64,000 nt of DNA. Origin: Halomonas salipaludis (GTDB lineage: Bacteria; Pseudomonadota; Gammaproteobacteria; Pseudomonadales; Halomonadaceae). Positions 26,001 through 35,317 of this stretch are shown here, piece by piece. Position 1 is the first letter of the stretch. Every line of letters begins with the position of its first letter. A program made the position numbers and the translations under genes. Under the pieces are notes generated by a model. That model had not been told where the DNA came from and made no database searches. It worked only from the letters and a program-made list of their open reading frames with translations. The DNA lies in contig NZ_NSKB01000001.1 in NCBI RefSeq assembly GCF_002286975.1, positions 64,733 to 128,732 on the forward strand, written 5' to 3'.

Positions 26001-26837
26001 TCAGGAGCGCTCGCGGGCGAGTTTCGGGTTCAAGGCGTCGTCGAGGCCTTCGCCCACCAGGTTGAGGGCCAGTACGGTGAGCAGGATCGCCACCCCGGGG
26101 AAGAAACTCAGCCACCAGGCCTGGCGGATCACGGTGCGTGCCGCGCCGATCATGTAGCCCCACGACATCACGTTGGGGTCGCCAAGCCCCAGAAAGGAGA
26201 GCGCGGACTCCAGCAGGATGGCGGTGGCGACCATCAGCGAGGCCAGCACGATGATCGGCGACAGGGTATTGGGCAGGATCTGGCGCAGGATGATGGTGGT
26301 GTTGGACTGGCCCACCAGGCGCGCCGCTTCGACGTACTCGCGGTTGCGCAGCGACAGGAACTCGGCGCGCACCAGGCGCGCCACCGGGGGCCAGCTGACG
26401 ATGGCGATGGCCAGCACGATGGAGGTGATGCTGGGCTGCATGATGGCCACCAGCACGATGGCCAGGGCGAAGTTGGGAATGGTTTGGAAAAACTCGGTAA
26501 AGCGCATCAGGGCGTCGTCGATCAGGCCGCCATAGTAGCCGGCGATGGCACCCAGCGGTACGCCGATGGCCAGTGCCACCGTGGTCGAGACCAGGCCGAT
26601 TAGCAGCGACACCCAGGCGCCGTGCATCAGCCCCGCGGCCACGTTGCGGCCCATGGTATCGGTGCCGAGCGGAAAGCCGTCGACCTCCATGGGTGGCAGA
26701 AAAGGGCGCTGCACCATGCGCCAGGGCGACTCGGGAAACAGCAGCGGGGCAAGGATCGCCATGGCGATGATCGTGAGGAGAATGATCAGCCCGATCAGGG
26801 CGCCGCGGTTCTGGGCAAAGCGGGCGAAGAAGCTCAT
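26001..26837 (-). CDS. Dipeptide-type ABC transporter permease (DppC-like)
   Basis: This 278-residue protein has an N-terminal helix (about 10-32), the DppC-type GTDTMGRNVAAGLMHG segment and five further helices. The EAA loop reads EYVEAARLVGQSNTTIILRQILPN. The ATG at 26837 overlaps the DppB-like stop by 4 bases. A much longer same-frame reading upstream is a shadow of that gene. It forms the inner-membrane channel with the DppB-like subunit. Confidence 0.92.
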   Translation of the reverse strand: MSFFARFAQNRGALIGLIILLTIIAMAILAPLLFPESPWRMVQRPFLPPMEVDGFPLGTDTMGRNVAAGLMHGAWVSLLIGLVSTTVALAIGVPLGAIAGYYGGLIDDALMRFTEFFQTIPNFALAIVLVAIMQPSITSIVLAIAIVSWPPVARLVRAEFLSLRNREYVEAARLVGQSNTTIILRQILPNTLSPIIVLASLMVATAILLESALSFLGLGDPNVMSWGYMIGAARTVIRQAWWLSFFPGVAILLTVLALNLVGEGLDDALNPKLARERS

Positions 26838-27811
26838 GAGCCCTCCTTGATGCGCGGGTCGGCCAGTCCGTAGACGAGGTCGGTGATGATGTTGAACAGG
26901 ATCACCAGGGCCGCCGAGAAGAAGAAGATGCCCAGCAGCAGGTTGTAGTCGCGCTGCTGCAGCGCCTCGAACATCAGTCGGCCGATGCCGGGCCAGGCGA
27001 ACACCGTCTCGGTGAGGATGGCGCCGCCGACCATCTGGCCCGCCTGCAGGCCGGCCAGGGTGATGATCGGCAGCAGCGCGTTGCGCAGGATGTGACGTCG
27101 CTGGATGACACTGTTCTTGAGCCCCTTGGCGCGGGCGGTCTTGACGAAGTCCTGCTGGCTGGCATCGAGCATCGAGGCGCGGGTCATGCGGGTGTAGATC
27201 GCCATGAAGAACAGCGCCAGGGTGGTGGCCGGCAGGATCAGATGTTTGCCCACATCGAGGACCAGGGCCAGTCCGGTGTGGCCGGCACCCACGGTGTACA
27301 TGCCGTAGGCGGGCAGCAGGTCCAGGTAGACGGAGAACAGCACCACCGACATCAACGCGACCCAGAACAGTGGCGTGGCATAGAACAGCAGCGCCAGCGC
27401 CATGATGATCGAGCCGGAGGGCTTCTTGACGCGGGCGGCGGCCAGCGAGCCGGCGACGATGCCCAGGAACAGGGATAGCACGAAGGCGGTGCCGGTGAGC
27501 AGCAGGGTAGCCGGCAGGCGCGCCAGAATCAGGTCGAGGACCGGCATCTGCTGGCGGTAGGAGAAACCGAAGTCGAGCATGGCGACGCCGGAGACGTAGC
27601 GCCACAGCTGTACATAGAGAGGCTGGTCGAGGCCGAAGCGTTCGCGCAGCTGACGCAGGAATTCCTCGTCGGTGGCGCCGGCCTCACCGGCCAGGATGGC
27701 CGCGGGGTCGCCGGGGGCGAGCTGGATCAACACGAAGTTGAAGATGATGATCATGAACAGCACGACGACGGCCTTGAGCAGCCGCATCGTGATCAATCGG
27801 ACGTAGAGCAT
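26834..27811 (-). CDS. Dipeptide-type ABC transporter permease (DppB-like)
   Basis: This 325-residue protein has six helices, the DppB-specific FVLIQLAPGDPA segment near residues 27-38 and an EAA loop ASQQDFVKTARAKGLKNSVIQRRHILRN. The ATG at 27811 was chosen because it starts directly before the first helix. An upstream ATG at 27859 would add a basic, Pro-rich stretch. It is second in the operon after the solute-binding protein. Confidence 0.92.
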   Translation of the reverse strand: MLYVRLITMRLLKAVVVLFMIIIFNFVLIQLAPGDPAAILAGEAGATDEEFLRQLRERFGLDQPLYVQLWRYVSGVAMLDFGFSYRQQMPVLDLILARLPATLLLTGTAFVLSLFLGIVAGSLAAARVKKPSGSIIMALALLFYATPLFWVALMSVVLFSVYLDLLPAYGMYTVGAGHTGLALVLDVGKHLILPATTLALFFMAIYTRMTRASMLDASQQDFVKTARAKGLKNSVIQRRHILRNALLPIITLAGLQAGQMVGGAILTETVFAWPGIGRLMFEALQQRDYNLLLGIFFFSAALVILFNIITDLVYGLADPRIKEGS

Positions 27812-27886
27812 GCCAAGGCCTCGGGCTGGGAGAGGACGCCTCGACCCAGGGCGTTTCACCGCCCCGGGTCAATCGGTGGGTAGCGA

Positions 27887-29440
27887 TCAGCGATCTAGCC
27901 AGGTGTCCTTGAAGCCGTCGTTGACGCCCACGCCGGAGGTCACCAGGTCCTGGACATCGCAGCGGTAGAGGGTCGGGAAGCCGAGCTCCAGCAACCAGCC
28001 CACCGGCACATCCTCCTGGAGGATCTCCTGGACCTCATGATAGAGCGCTTCACGCTCCTCGTCGGGAAAGGCCGTGGCTGCCTCGTTGAACAGCTCGTCG
28101 ACCCGCTCGTTCTCGTAGCCCTCGACGTTGTTCCAGGGTGAACCGCGCTCGATATTGGTGGAGAGGTAGGTGCGCGAGATACCCAGTGCCGGGTCGCCAT
28201 ACTGGAACAGATAGGTGAAGGCGAGATCGTAGTCCCAGTCGCCGAGGCGCTGGTTCCAGCCGCCGACGTCGGTGGCTTCGGTACGCACCTCGATGCCCAC
28301 CTCGCGCAGGTTCTGCTGCACGGCCTCGGCCCAGCGCGTCCAGGTCTCGCCGTAGGGCAGCGGCAGCAGGCGTACCTCTTCGCCGTCATAGCCCATCTCG
28401 TCGAGCAGCTCGCGGGCACGTTCGGGATCGTGGTCGTAGGGTTCGAGGTCGGGGTTCTGGAAGCGCGCATTGGAGCCGAAGGCGCCCAACGGCACGTTGC
28501 CCAGTCCGTTCCACAGCACGTCGCGGGCGAATTCGCGGTCCATGGCGTGCATCACCGCCTGGCGGAAGCGCTTGTCGGCGGTGGGGCCTTCACGGTTGTT
28601 CATCCACAGCATGGCGAAGGGGCTGAAGTACTCGTGGCCCGCCTCAGTCATGCAGGTGTTGTCGAGCTCGGCCAGGCGAGGGATGTCGAAATTCTCGACG
28701 GTGCCATAGGGCAACACGTCGACGGTGCCGTTCTCGTAGGCCACCGCACGCGAGGCACCGTCGGGGATGATGTGCCAGTTGATGCCATCGAGGTAGGGCA
28801 GGTCATCCTCGTAGTAGTCATCGTTTCTGACCAGCTGGATCACCGTGCCGCGGTCCCAACTGTCGAATTTGAAGGGGCCGGTACCGATGGGGTGGTTGTT
28901 GTGCTCGTTGTCGCGGAAGTCGGTCCCCTCGTAGAGATGCTTGGGGATCATGGTGAAGGTGCCGGCCTCGAAAGAGATCAGGAAAGGGCCGAAGGGTTCG
29001 TCGAGGGTGAACTCGACGGTGTAGTCGTCGACGGCCTCGATCGACTCGATGTGCTGCAGCACGGCGCGGGCACTGGGGTTGAGCTCGCGGTGGAAGACAT
29101 CGGCGGAGAACACCACGTCCTCGGCGGTGAAGGGCTCGCCGTCGTGCCAACTCACGTCATCGCGCAGGTGGAAGGTCCAGGTGCGGCCATCCTCGCTGAC
29201 CTCCCAATCCGTGGCCAGCTGCGGCATGGGCTCGAGGTCGGTGGTGTAGCGCAGCAGCCCCTCGTAGATGTTGCCGGCCACGGTACGGGTCGGGGCGTTC
29301 TGGATCATGCCCAGCACCAGGCCCGGCGGCTCGGGCTGGATGATGGTGTCGATGGTGCCACCGTGGCGAGGCTCGTCGGCATGAACGGTGGAGACAGAAA
29401 GTGCCGCGGCGGCAATGGCCAGGGCCAGAGGAGTCTTCAT
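27887..29440 (-). CDS. ABC transporter solute-binding protein, family 5 (peptide/nickel/opine type)
   Basis: This 517-residue periplasmic protein has a 22-residue signal peptide (KTPLALAIAAAALSVSTVHA). The SBP_bac_5 fold is marked by the segment PQLATDWEVSEDGRTWTFHL near 74-93 and KRFRQAVMHAMDR near 305-317. It is the first gene of an importer operon with permeases, fused ATPase, FAD dehydrogenase and aminotransferase. The ligand may be an amino-acid derivative, given the divergent M20 amidohydrolase. No lipobox is present. Confidence 0.92.
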   Translation of the reverse strand: MKTPLALAIAAAALSVSTVHADEPRHGGTIDTIIQPEPPGLVLGMIQNAPTRTVAGNIYEGLLRYTTDLEPMPQLATDWEVSEDGRTWTFHLRDDVSWHDGEPFTAEDVVFSADVFHRELNPSARAVLQHIESIEAVDDYTVEFTLDEPFGPFLISFEAGTFTMIPKHLYEGTDFRDNEHNNHPIGTGPFKFDSWDRGTVIQLVRNDDYYEDDLPYLDGINWHIIPDGASRAVAYENGTVDVLPYGTVENFDIPRLAELDNTCMTEAGHEYFSPFAMLWMNNREGPTADKRFRQAVMHAMDREFARDVLWNGLGNVPLGAFGSNARFQNPDLEPYDHDPERARELLDEMGYDGEEVRLLPLPYGETWTRWAEAVQQNLREVGIEVRTEATDVGGWNQRLGDWDYDLAFTYLFQYGDPALGISRTYLSTNIERGSPWNNVEGYENERVDELFNEAATAFPDEEREALYHEVQEILQEDVPVGWLLELGFPTLYRCDVQDLVTSGVGVNDGFKDTWLDR

Positions 29441-29773
29441 AATGTACGTCCCTTGTTGTTGGTCTTGAGAAACACCGTATAAATGTCTGCGCGGGCGAAC
29501 CACTGCGTTGCGCGATGCGCGAAATCCTCACCTATACCCCATAGGCTCCGGTTTCTGTGCTCCGTGCGCCTTGTGTTTCATCCCGCTCGCCGATTTATTC
29601 AGCGTTTCTATTGGTACGTCTTGTTGCTGTTGTACGTCGATGGCAAAAGCTCGTCGTCTTTGAACATAGCAACGCCCACCCAAGCTGTCGACAGTCGGTG
29701 GTCGACATGGCGTGATGTTTGGCCATACTGTAAATACATTAGCGTCTCAGGATTCTGGAGCAGAGGGACTTCA
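29441..29773. promoter_or_regulatory. Divergent control region between the ABC importer and the GntR gene
   Basis: This 333-bp AT-richer gap has no coding signal. It contains an inverted repeat TGTCGAC-N8-GTCGACA at 29686-29707 and two GTACGTC repeats about 21 bp apart near 29615-29641. The inverted repeat is the best operator candidate for the adjacent FadR-type regulator. Promoters for both directions must lie here. Confidence 0.45.
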
Positions 29774-30448
29774 ATGCATGCCAACCCCCCGCCTGCTGCG
29801 CCGCGGCTGCAGCAGACCAACCTCGTCGAGCAGGTGGCCGACTATCTCAGCGAGGCGATCATCGCGCGCCACTACGCGCCGGGGGTGCGACTGTCGGAGG
29901 TGCAGCTGTCCCGCGAGCTGGGCGTGAGTCGCGCGCCGGTACGCGAGGCGGCGCGGCTGCTGGAGAGCCGCGGCCTGTTGATATCGCGGCCGCGCAAGGG
30001 CTTCTTCGTACGCGAACTCAACGGCGAGGACCTGGCCGATGTCTTCGACCTGCGGCTGTGCTACGAGCGCCACGCCTTCGAACTGCTGGTGGCACGTTTC
30101 GACACCGAGGCCAAGGTCCAGCTCTCGCGGCAGGTCGAGATAATGTGTTCGCTGGCCGAGGGCAGTGATGATGGGCGCAAGATCGAGGCTGACCTGCGCT
30201 TTCATCGGCTGGTGTTCGAGATGGCCGGCAACCGCCGCCTGCTCAAGGCCTTCGACGACCTGTCCCACGAGCTGCGGCTGTGCATGGCGCTGATCGAGCG
30301 CACCCACGCTGAGCCCGAGCGCATCGCCGCTAACCACTGGCCGCTGATCGAGGCCCTGGCCAGCGGCGAACCCGAGCGCTGCCGCGAGGAGGTGGACTAC
30401 CACATCGGCGTGGCGCGGGACTATGTGATTCAGGGGCTGGGCGCCTGA
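29774..30448 (+). CDS. GntR-family regulator, FadR/FCD subfamily
   Basis: This 224-residue protein has a winged helix (about 16-80, with LSREVQLSRELGVSRAPVR-type spacing and GLLISRPRKGFFV) and a helical FCD domain (about 90-215) with the usual Asp/His metal and ligand residues. GAGGGA is placed 8 bases before the ATG at 29774. It is divergent from the dipeptide-type importer operon and 34 bases upstream of the M20 amidohydrolase, so it probably represses both until the substrate or its product is present. Confidence 0.9.
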   Translation: MHANPPPAAPRLQQTNLVEQVADYLSEAIIARHYAPGVRLSEVQLSRELGVSRAPVREAARLLESRGLLISRPRKGFFVRELNGEDLADVFDLRLCYERHAFELLVARFDTEAKVQLSRQVEIMCSLAEGSDDGRKIEADLRFHRLVFEMAGNRRLLKAFDDLSHELRLCMALIERTHAEPERIAANHWPLIEALASGEPERCREEVDYHIGVARDYVIQGLGA

Positions 30449-30482
30449 CGCGCCAGCTGCAACCGAGCGCCGGGGAGGGACG

Positions 30483-31757
30483 ATGACGAGTGAGCCGTTG
30501 AGTGAGCGGGAACAGCGTGTACTCGAGCAGTGCGATGCCTGCTTCGAGGAAACCCTGGCTCTGACCGAAACCCTGGTGCGTGAATATAGCGTGCTGGGCC
30601 AGGAGCAGGGCGTGCTGACGGCGATGGAAGCGGCACTCGAGCGGCTCGAGCTGCCAGTGGAGCGGGTGGCGATGGATGCCCCGAGCCTACTGCAGCACCC
30701 CCAGTATGCGCCGGTGGCGTGGTCCGGCGCCGGGCGCTACTGCCTGGTCTCGGCACTCAACCGCGATGCCCCGGGGCGACATCTGGTGTTCAATGGCCAT
30801 CTCGACGTGGTGCCGGCGGAGCCCATCGATACCTGGACGCGTCCGCCCTGGGAGCCGTGGCGCCAGGATGGCTGGCTGTATGGGCGTGGCGCCGGCGACA
30901 TGAAGGCGGGGGTGGCGGCGATGATCATGGCGGTCGCCGCGGTGCGCCGCGCCGGGGTGGCGATCGAGACGCCGTTGACGCTGCAGACCGTGATTGAAGA
31001 GGAGTGCAGCGGCAACGGCGCGCTGGCCTGCGTCAATGCCGGTTACGGCGGCGATTGCGTGCTGATCCCGGAGCCCTTCGGGCCGTGCCTCTACACCGGT
31101 CAGACCGGCGTGCTGCGCTTCCGGATTCGCGTCGACGGCGTGCCGGCCCACGTACTCGATGCCACCGCCGGCAGCGATGCCATCGAGACCATGCAGCGGC
31201 TGATCCCGGCGCTCAGGACGTTCGAGGATGAACTCAACGCCGAGCGCGAGCCACCCTACGACGCCTTCGAGCACCCGTTCAATCTCAACATCGGCCGCTT
31301 CGATGGCGGTAACTGGGCCTCCAGCGTGCCCGCCCACGCGGAAATCGAGGGGCGTATCGGTTTTGCGCCGGGAGTGGCGCCTGAGCAGATCATGCGGCGC
31401 TTCGAGGCCTGCGTGGCCCGCGCGCACCACGACCTGGCGCTGCCCGGCAACGCCCCCCACGTCGAATTTCACGGCTTTCGCTCGCCGGGTCACCTGGTCG
31501 ACCTCGAGGCGCCGGGGATCGAACTGCTCGGCGAGTGCCATCGGGCCCTGAGTGGCGGTGAGCCCGAGCGCTATCTCTCCACCTGTATCACCGACCTGTG
31601 CGCCTTCCATGTGGCGGGCGGCGTACCCGGTAGCTGCTATGGGCCGGTGGCGGAACGCATCCACGGCATCGATGAGCGGGTCGACATCGAGTCGATCCGC
31701 CATACCCTCAAGGCCTACGCGCTGTTCATCTGCCGCTGGCAGCAGCTGGGCGACTAG
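30483..31757 (+). CDS. M20-family metallohydrolase (ArgE/DapE/acetylornithine deacetylase-like)
   Basis: This 424-residue enzyme has the M20 di-zinc set: FNGHLDVVP with the first His/Asp, GAGDMKAG with the bridging Asp, EEECSG with the catalytic and metal Glu, and a C-terminal ERIHGIDE His. A lid domain is inserted after about residue 200. Such enzymes remove acyl groups from N-acyl amino acids or cleave dipeptides. It follows the GntR gene and faces the ABC importer, so it probably deacylates or hydrolyses the imported compound for the aminotransferase. Confidence 0.9.
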   Translation: MTSEPLSEREQRVLEQCDACFEETLALTETLVREYSVLGQEQGVLTAMEAALERLELPVERVAMDAPSLLQHPQYAPVAWSGAGRYCLVSALNRDAPGRHLVFNGHLDVVPAEPIDTWTRPPWEPWRQDGWLYGRGAGDMKAGVAAMIMAVAAVRRAGVAIETPLTLQTVIEEECSGNGALACVNAGYGGDCVLIPEPFGPCLYTGQTGVLRFRIRVDGVPAHVLDATAGSDAIETMQRLIPALRTFEDELNAEREPPYDAFEHPFNLNIGRFDGGNWASSVPAHAEIEGRIGFAPGVAPEQIMRRFEACVARAHHDLALPGNAPHVEFHGFRSPGHLVDLEAPGIELLGECHRALSGGEPERYLSTCITDLCAFHVAGGVPGSCYGPVAERIHGIDERVDIESIRHTLKAYALFICRWQQLGD

Positions 31758-31773
31758 TCCCGGGCCGCCGCGC

Positions 31774-32700
31774 TCAGCGGGCCGGCATGGGATAGCGGCG
31801 GTCGGCCTTGCCGGCCTTGGCTACCTGCCCCGGGGTGTCGTGGCCGATCAGCCCGGGCAGGGTGGCAGAGACTTTCAGCAGGGCGTCCAGGTCGACTCCG
31901 GTGGACACGCCCATGGCCTCGAACATATGCACCAGGTCCTCGCTGCAGACGTTGCCGGTCGCGCCGGGTGCGTAGGGGCAGCCGCCGAGCCCGCCGAGCG
32001 AGGCGTCGAAGCGGGTGATGCCCGCCTGCCAGGCGGCCAGCGCATTGGCCAGGCCCATGCCGCGGGTATTGTGGAAATGCAGCGTGAAGGGCGTCTCCGG
32101 GAAGCGCGCGAGCACGGCCTCGCACAGCCGCCTGACCTGGGCCGGGTTGGCCATGCCGGTGGTGTCGCATAGGCTCACGCCCTGCACGCCCAGGGCCAGC
32201 TGTCGCTCGACCAGATCGAGTACACGCGCCTCGGGCACCTCACCCTCGAAGGGGCAGCCGAAGGTGGTGGAGAGCGAGGCGTTGATGAAGACCTCGCGCC
32301 CCTGAGGGGGGGCGCGGACGGTTTCGACAATGGCCGCGAACTGCTCGAGGGACTGCGTCGGCGTCATGCGCAGGTTGGCCAGGCCGTGGGATTCGCTCGC
32401 CGACATCACCAGATTGACCTCGTCGACGTGGCAGGCCAGTGCCCGCTCGGCGCCCTTGACGTTGGGCACCAGCACGGTAATGCCAACGCCCGGACGGCGC
32501 TGGATGGCGGTCACCACCTCGGCGGCATCGCGCAGTTGGGGAATGGCCTTGGGCGAGACGAAGCTGGTCGCCTCGATGCGCGCCAGGCCGGTGGCGGAGA
32601 GGGCATCGATCAGGCCTATCTTGTCCGCGGTGGGCACGAACTCGGCTTCGATCTGCAGGCCGTCGCGGGGTGCCACCTCGTTGATCTGTAGTGAAGGCAT
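31774..32700 (-). CDS. Hydroxymethylglutaryl-CoA lyase family enzyme
   Basis: This 308-residue HMGL-like TIM barrel has EVAPRDGLQIE at 8-18 (metal Asp and catalytic Arg), FHNTRGMGLAN (metal His pair) and GGLGGCPYAPGATGNV with the catalytic Cys loop. It would split 3-hydroxy-3-methylglutaryl-CoA, or a close analogue such as citramalyl-CoA, into acetyl-CoA and a keto acid. AAGGAG lies before the ATG. It is 15 bases downstream of the CoA-transferase gene and is paired with it functionally. Confidence 0.9.
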   Translation of the reverse strand: MPSLQINEVAPRDGLQIEAEFVPTADKIGLIDALSATGLARIEATSFVSPKAIPQLRDAAEVVTAIQRRPGVGITVLVPNVKGAERALACHVDEVNLVMSASESHGLANLRMTPTQSLEQFAAIVETVRAPPQGREVFINASLSTTFGCPFEGEVPEARVLDLVERQLALGVQGVSLCDTTGMANPAQVRRLCEAVLARFPETPFTLHFHNTRGMGLANALAAWQAGITRFDASLGGLGGCPYAPGATGNVCSEDLVHMFEAMGVSTGVDLDALLKVSATLPGLIGHDTPGQVAKAGKADRRYPMPAR

Positions 32701-32715
32701 GGGCGCTCCTTGGGG

Positions 32716-33921
32716 TTAGATGATGCCGGCGCTGCGCAGCTTGGCGCGAGTCTCGTCATCGATGCCCAGCTCGTCGAGCACCTCCTCGGTATGCTGGCCC
32801 AGGGCCGGGCCGCCGTTGCCGAGCCGGCCCGGGGTGGCGCTGAGACGCGGCAGTACGCCGGGGACCTTCAACGGGTCGCCGCTGGGGCGGGTGATGGTCT
32901 GGATCATCTCACGCGCCAGGTAGTGCGGGTCGCTGGCAATGTCGGCCGCGGTGTAGGGAAAGCCCGCGGGCACCCGCGCGGCATCCAGGGCGGCGAGGAT
33001 CTCGTCGCGGCCGAGGGTCTTGCTCCAGGCCTCGATGGCGGCATCGATCTCGGCGGCGCGGCGGCTGCGCCCGTCGTTGTGCGCCAGCGCCGGGTCCTCG
33101 GCCAGGTCGTCGCGCTCGATCACCTTCATCAGGCGCTTGAAGATGCTGTCGCCGTTGCCGGCAATCAGCACGAAGTCGCCGTCGCGGGTGCGGTAGGCAT
33201 TCGACGGCGTGATGCCGGGCAGGGCGCTGCCGCTGGGCTCGCGGACCTGGCCGGTGGCGTCGTATTCGGGCAGCAGGCTCTCCATCATGGCGAATACCGA
33301 CTCGTAGAGGGCCACGTCGATCTCCTGGCCGAGCCCGCTGCGGCTTCGCTCCTGCAGTGCGAGCAGGGTGCCGATCACCGCGTAGAGGGCGGAGAGGGAG
33401 TCGCCGATGCTCACCCCGACTCGCACCGAGGGTTCGCCGGGGTGGCCGGTGAGGTAGCGCAGGCCGCCCATGGCTTCGCCGATCACCCCGAAGCCGGGCT
33501 TGTCGCGGTAAGGCCCGGTCTGGCCGTAGCCGGAGATGCGTACCATGATCAGTCGCGGGTTGAGTTCGGCGAGTGCCTCATAGCCGAGCCCCCAGCCTTC
33601 CAGCGTGCCGGGGCGGAAATTCTCGACCAGCACATCGGCCTCGCTAACCAGCCGACGAACCAGGTCCTGCCCCTGGGGGGTGCGCAGGTCGAGTGACAGC
33701 GAGCGCTTGGTGCGGCTCTGGACGTGCCACCACAGCGAGGTGCCATCTTCGATGATTCGCCATTTGCGAAGGGGGTCGCCGGTGCCTGGCGGCTCGACCT
33801 TGATCACGTCGGCACCGAATTCACCCAGCAGCTTGGTGGCGAAGGGCCCGGCAATGAGCTGGCCCAGTTCAAGCACCTTGAGGTTCTCAAGGGGGAGCTG
33901 GCGAGTCTCCGCAGTCGTCAT
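32716..33921 (-). CDS. Class III CoA transferase (CaiB/BaiF family)
   Basis: This 401-residue enzyme transfers CoA between acyl donors and acceptors. The N-terminal LGQLIAGPFATKLLGEFGADVIKVEPP and the NFRPGTLEGWGLGYEAL segment are diagnostic, and the catalytic Asp is expected in the stretch around residues 160-180. AGGAG is 7 bases before the ATG at 33921. With the HMG-CoA lyase it would activate a hydroxy-dicarboxylate (for example hydroxymethylglutarate or citramalate) and cleave it. The substrate pair is inferred from the neighbour. Confidence 0.9.
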   Translation of the reverse strand: MTTAETRQLPLENLKVLELGQLIAGPFATKLLGEFGADVIKVEPPGTGDPLRKWRIIEDGTSLWWHVQSRTKRSLSLDLRTPQGQDLVRRLVSEADVLVENFRPGTLEGWGLGYEALAELNPRLIMVRISGYGQTGPYRDKPGFGVIGEAMGGLRYLTGHPGEPSVRVGVSIGDSLSALYAVIGTLLALQERSRSGLGQEIDVALYESVFAMMESLLPEYDATGQVREPSGSALPGITPSNAYRTRDGDFVLIAGNGDSIFKRLMKVIERDDLAEDPALAHNDGRSRRAAEIDAAIEAWSKTLGRDEILAALDAARVPAGFPYTAADIASDPHYLAREMIQTITRPSGDPLKVPGVLPRLSATPGRLGNGGPALGQHTEEVLDELGIDDETRAKLRSAGII

Positions 33922-34059
33922 GGCAGCACTCCTAGGCAGTATGTGACATAGCATGGCGCCTGGCATCGGTGCGAAGCAATTAGGCGATGGATAACTCGGG
34001 CTTCGTCAATCGCGAACACTTCGCTAGGATGGGCCTCTACTTTCCCCTCGAGAGTCGCC

Positions 34060-34956
34060 ATGCGTCGTTTCGATCTCGTCACCCTCAAGCTGTTCGTTAC
34101 CATCGCCGACGAAGGGCGACTGACCGCGGCGGCCGAGCGTGAGCACCTGGCACTGGCGGCGGTCAGCAAGCGCGTCCGCGACCTGGAATCGCTGGTCGGC
34201 ACCACGCTGCTCTATCGCCGCTCGCGAGGGGTAGAGCTGACTCCCGCGGGCCAGGCCTTTCTGCACCATGCGCGGCGGATTCTCGAGAACATCGAGCGGC
34301 TGCAGGCCGAGCTCAGTGAGTATGGCGAGGGCATCAAGGGCCATGTGCGCATCCACTCCAACACCTCGGCGATCATCGCCTTCCTGCCTCAGGACCTGAG
34401 CGCCTTTTCGCGACGCTACCCGGAAGTCAAGATCGACCTGCAGGAGCGGATCAGCACCGAGGTGATCGCGGCCGTGCGCGACGGCCTGACCGATGTCGGC
34501 ATCTTTGCCGGCCACGTAGCGGCGCCGGAGCTGCAGGTAATGCCCTACCGCAGCGATCGGCTGGTGCTGATGACCCCGCGCGACCATCCCCTGGCCGGAC
34601 GCGAGACGCTCGATTTTCAGGAGGCCACCGCCTACGACTTTATCGGCCTGCAGCAGGACACCTCGCTGCAGTCACTGCTCCACGAGCAGGCGAATCGCGC
34701 CGGCCGCAGCCTGCGCATGCGCATCCAGGTGCGCAGCTTCGACGCCATCTGTCGAATGATTCACCACGGCATGGGGGTCGGCGTGCTCCCCCAGCGCACC
34801 ATCTACCGCGACCTGCGCGATCTCGAACTATGCAGCATCCCCCTGGCCGACCCCTGGGCGCGGCGTGAGCTGGTGATCGGCGTACGCCGCTACGACACCC
34901 TGCCGGTGATTGCCCGCCACCTGGTCGATCATCTGGTGGAGGAGGAAGAGTCATGA
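34060..34956 (+). CDS. LysR-family transcriptional regulator
   Basis: This 298-residue protein has an N-terminal winged helix (about 1-62, LVTLKLFVTIADEGRLTAAAEREHL-type) and a type 2 periplasmic-binding-like effector domain (about 88-290). It is divergent from the CoA transferase-HMG-CoA lyase operon, the usual arrangement for LysR control. The 138-bp gap between them should hold the activator site. A TRAP transporter operon lies 360 bp downstream and could also be a target. Confidence 0.9.
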   Translation: MRRFDLVTLKLFVTIADEGRLTAAAEREHLALAAVSKRVRDLESLVGTTLLYRRSRGVELTPAGQAFLHHARRILENIERLQAELSEYGEGIKGHVRIHSNTSAIIAFLPQDLSAFSRRYPEVKIDLQERISTEVIAAVRDGLTDVGIFAGHVAAPELQVMPYRSDRLVLMTPRDHPLAGRETLDFQEATAYDFIGLQQDTSLQSLLHEQANRAGRSLRMRIQVRSFDAICRMIHHGMGVGVLPQRTIYRDLRDLELCSIPLADPWARRELVIGVRRYDTLPVIARHLVDHLVEEEES

Positions 34957-35084
34957 CCCCTGACGACGTTGAAGGGCGCCTTCTGCTGGCAGAGCGGTGC
35001 CACCTCCAGCCGGGTGATGTTGACGCGAGGCGACAGTTCGGCGATCTGCACGGCAACGTCCTCCGGCTGTAGCGGCCATCGGGT
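34929..35084 (-). pseudogene. Remnant of a short-chain dehydrogenase gene (C-terminal end)
   Basis: The minus-strand frame ending at 34929 reads WPLQPEDVAVQIAELSPRVN and then ITRLEVAPLCQQ. This resembles the conserved C-terminus of SDRs of the clavaldehyde dehydrogenase/YdfG type (LQPEDVA...V(N/D)I(T/N)R(L/I)E(V/M)). Nothing upstream in this frame continues the homology, so only about 50 codons remain. It overlaps the 3' end of the LysR gene and suggests a past deletion between the LysR and TRAP genes. Confidence 0.45.
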
Positions 35085-35317
35085 GGTCCGTGATCTGCCA
35101 TTGGGATGCCCGCCGGTGGCGTTCTGGTATTCACCTTTAGTCGTGCCGAGGTGGGTTGGGGAGGCGGGAAGCCCGCTGCCATGGGATAAGCTTTGATATC
35201 GCCATTGACGAAGGCCCCCTTCATCAACGTCGATTTGAGCGTGGCTCGCGCTTGTACCAAGATCGAGTCACGACACGCCATCCTCAACCATAATCACAAC
35301 ATCAAAGGGAGAGTCCG
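35085..35317 (+). promoter_or_regulatory. Upstream region of the TRAP operon
   Basis: With the adjoining SDR remnant, this makes a gap of about 360 bp without an intact gene. The 3' part is AT-richer and ends in AAAGGGAGAG, a good RBS for the TRAP solute-binding gene. No clear operator was found. Confidence 0.35.

Noticed and set aside
29483-29773. N-terminal extension of the FadR-type regulator
   Set aside because: The frame is open, but the encoded sequence is not GntR-like. The ATG at 29774 has a good RBS and fits the family length.
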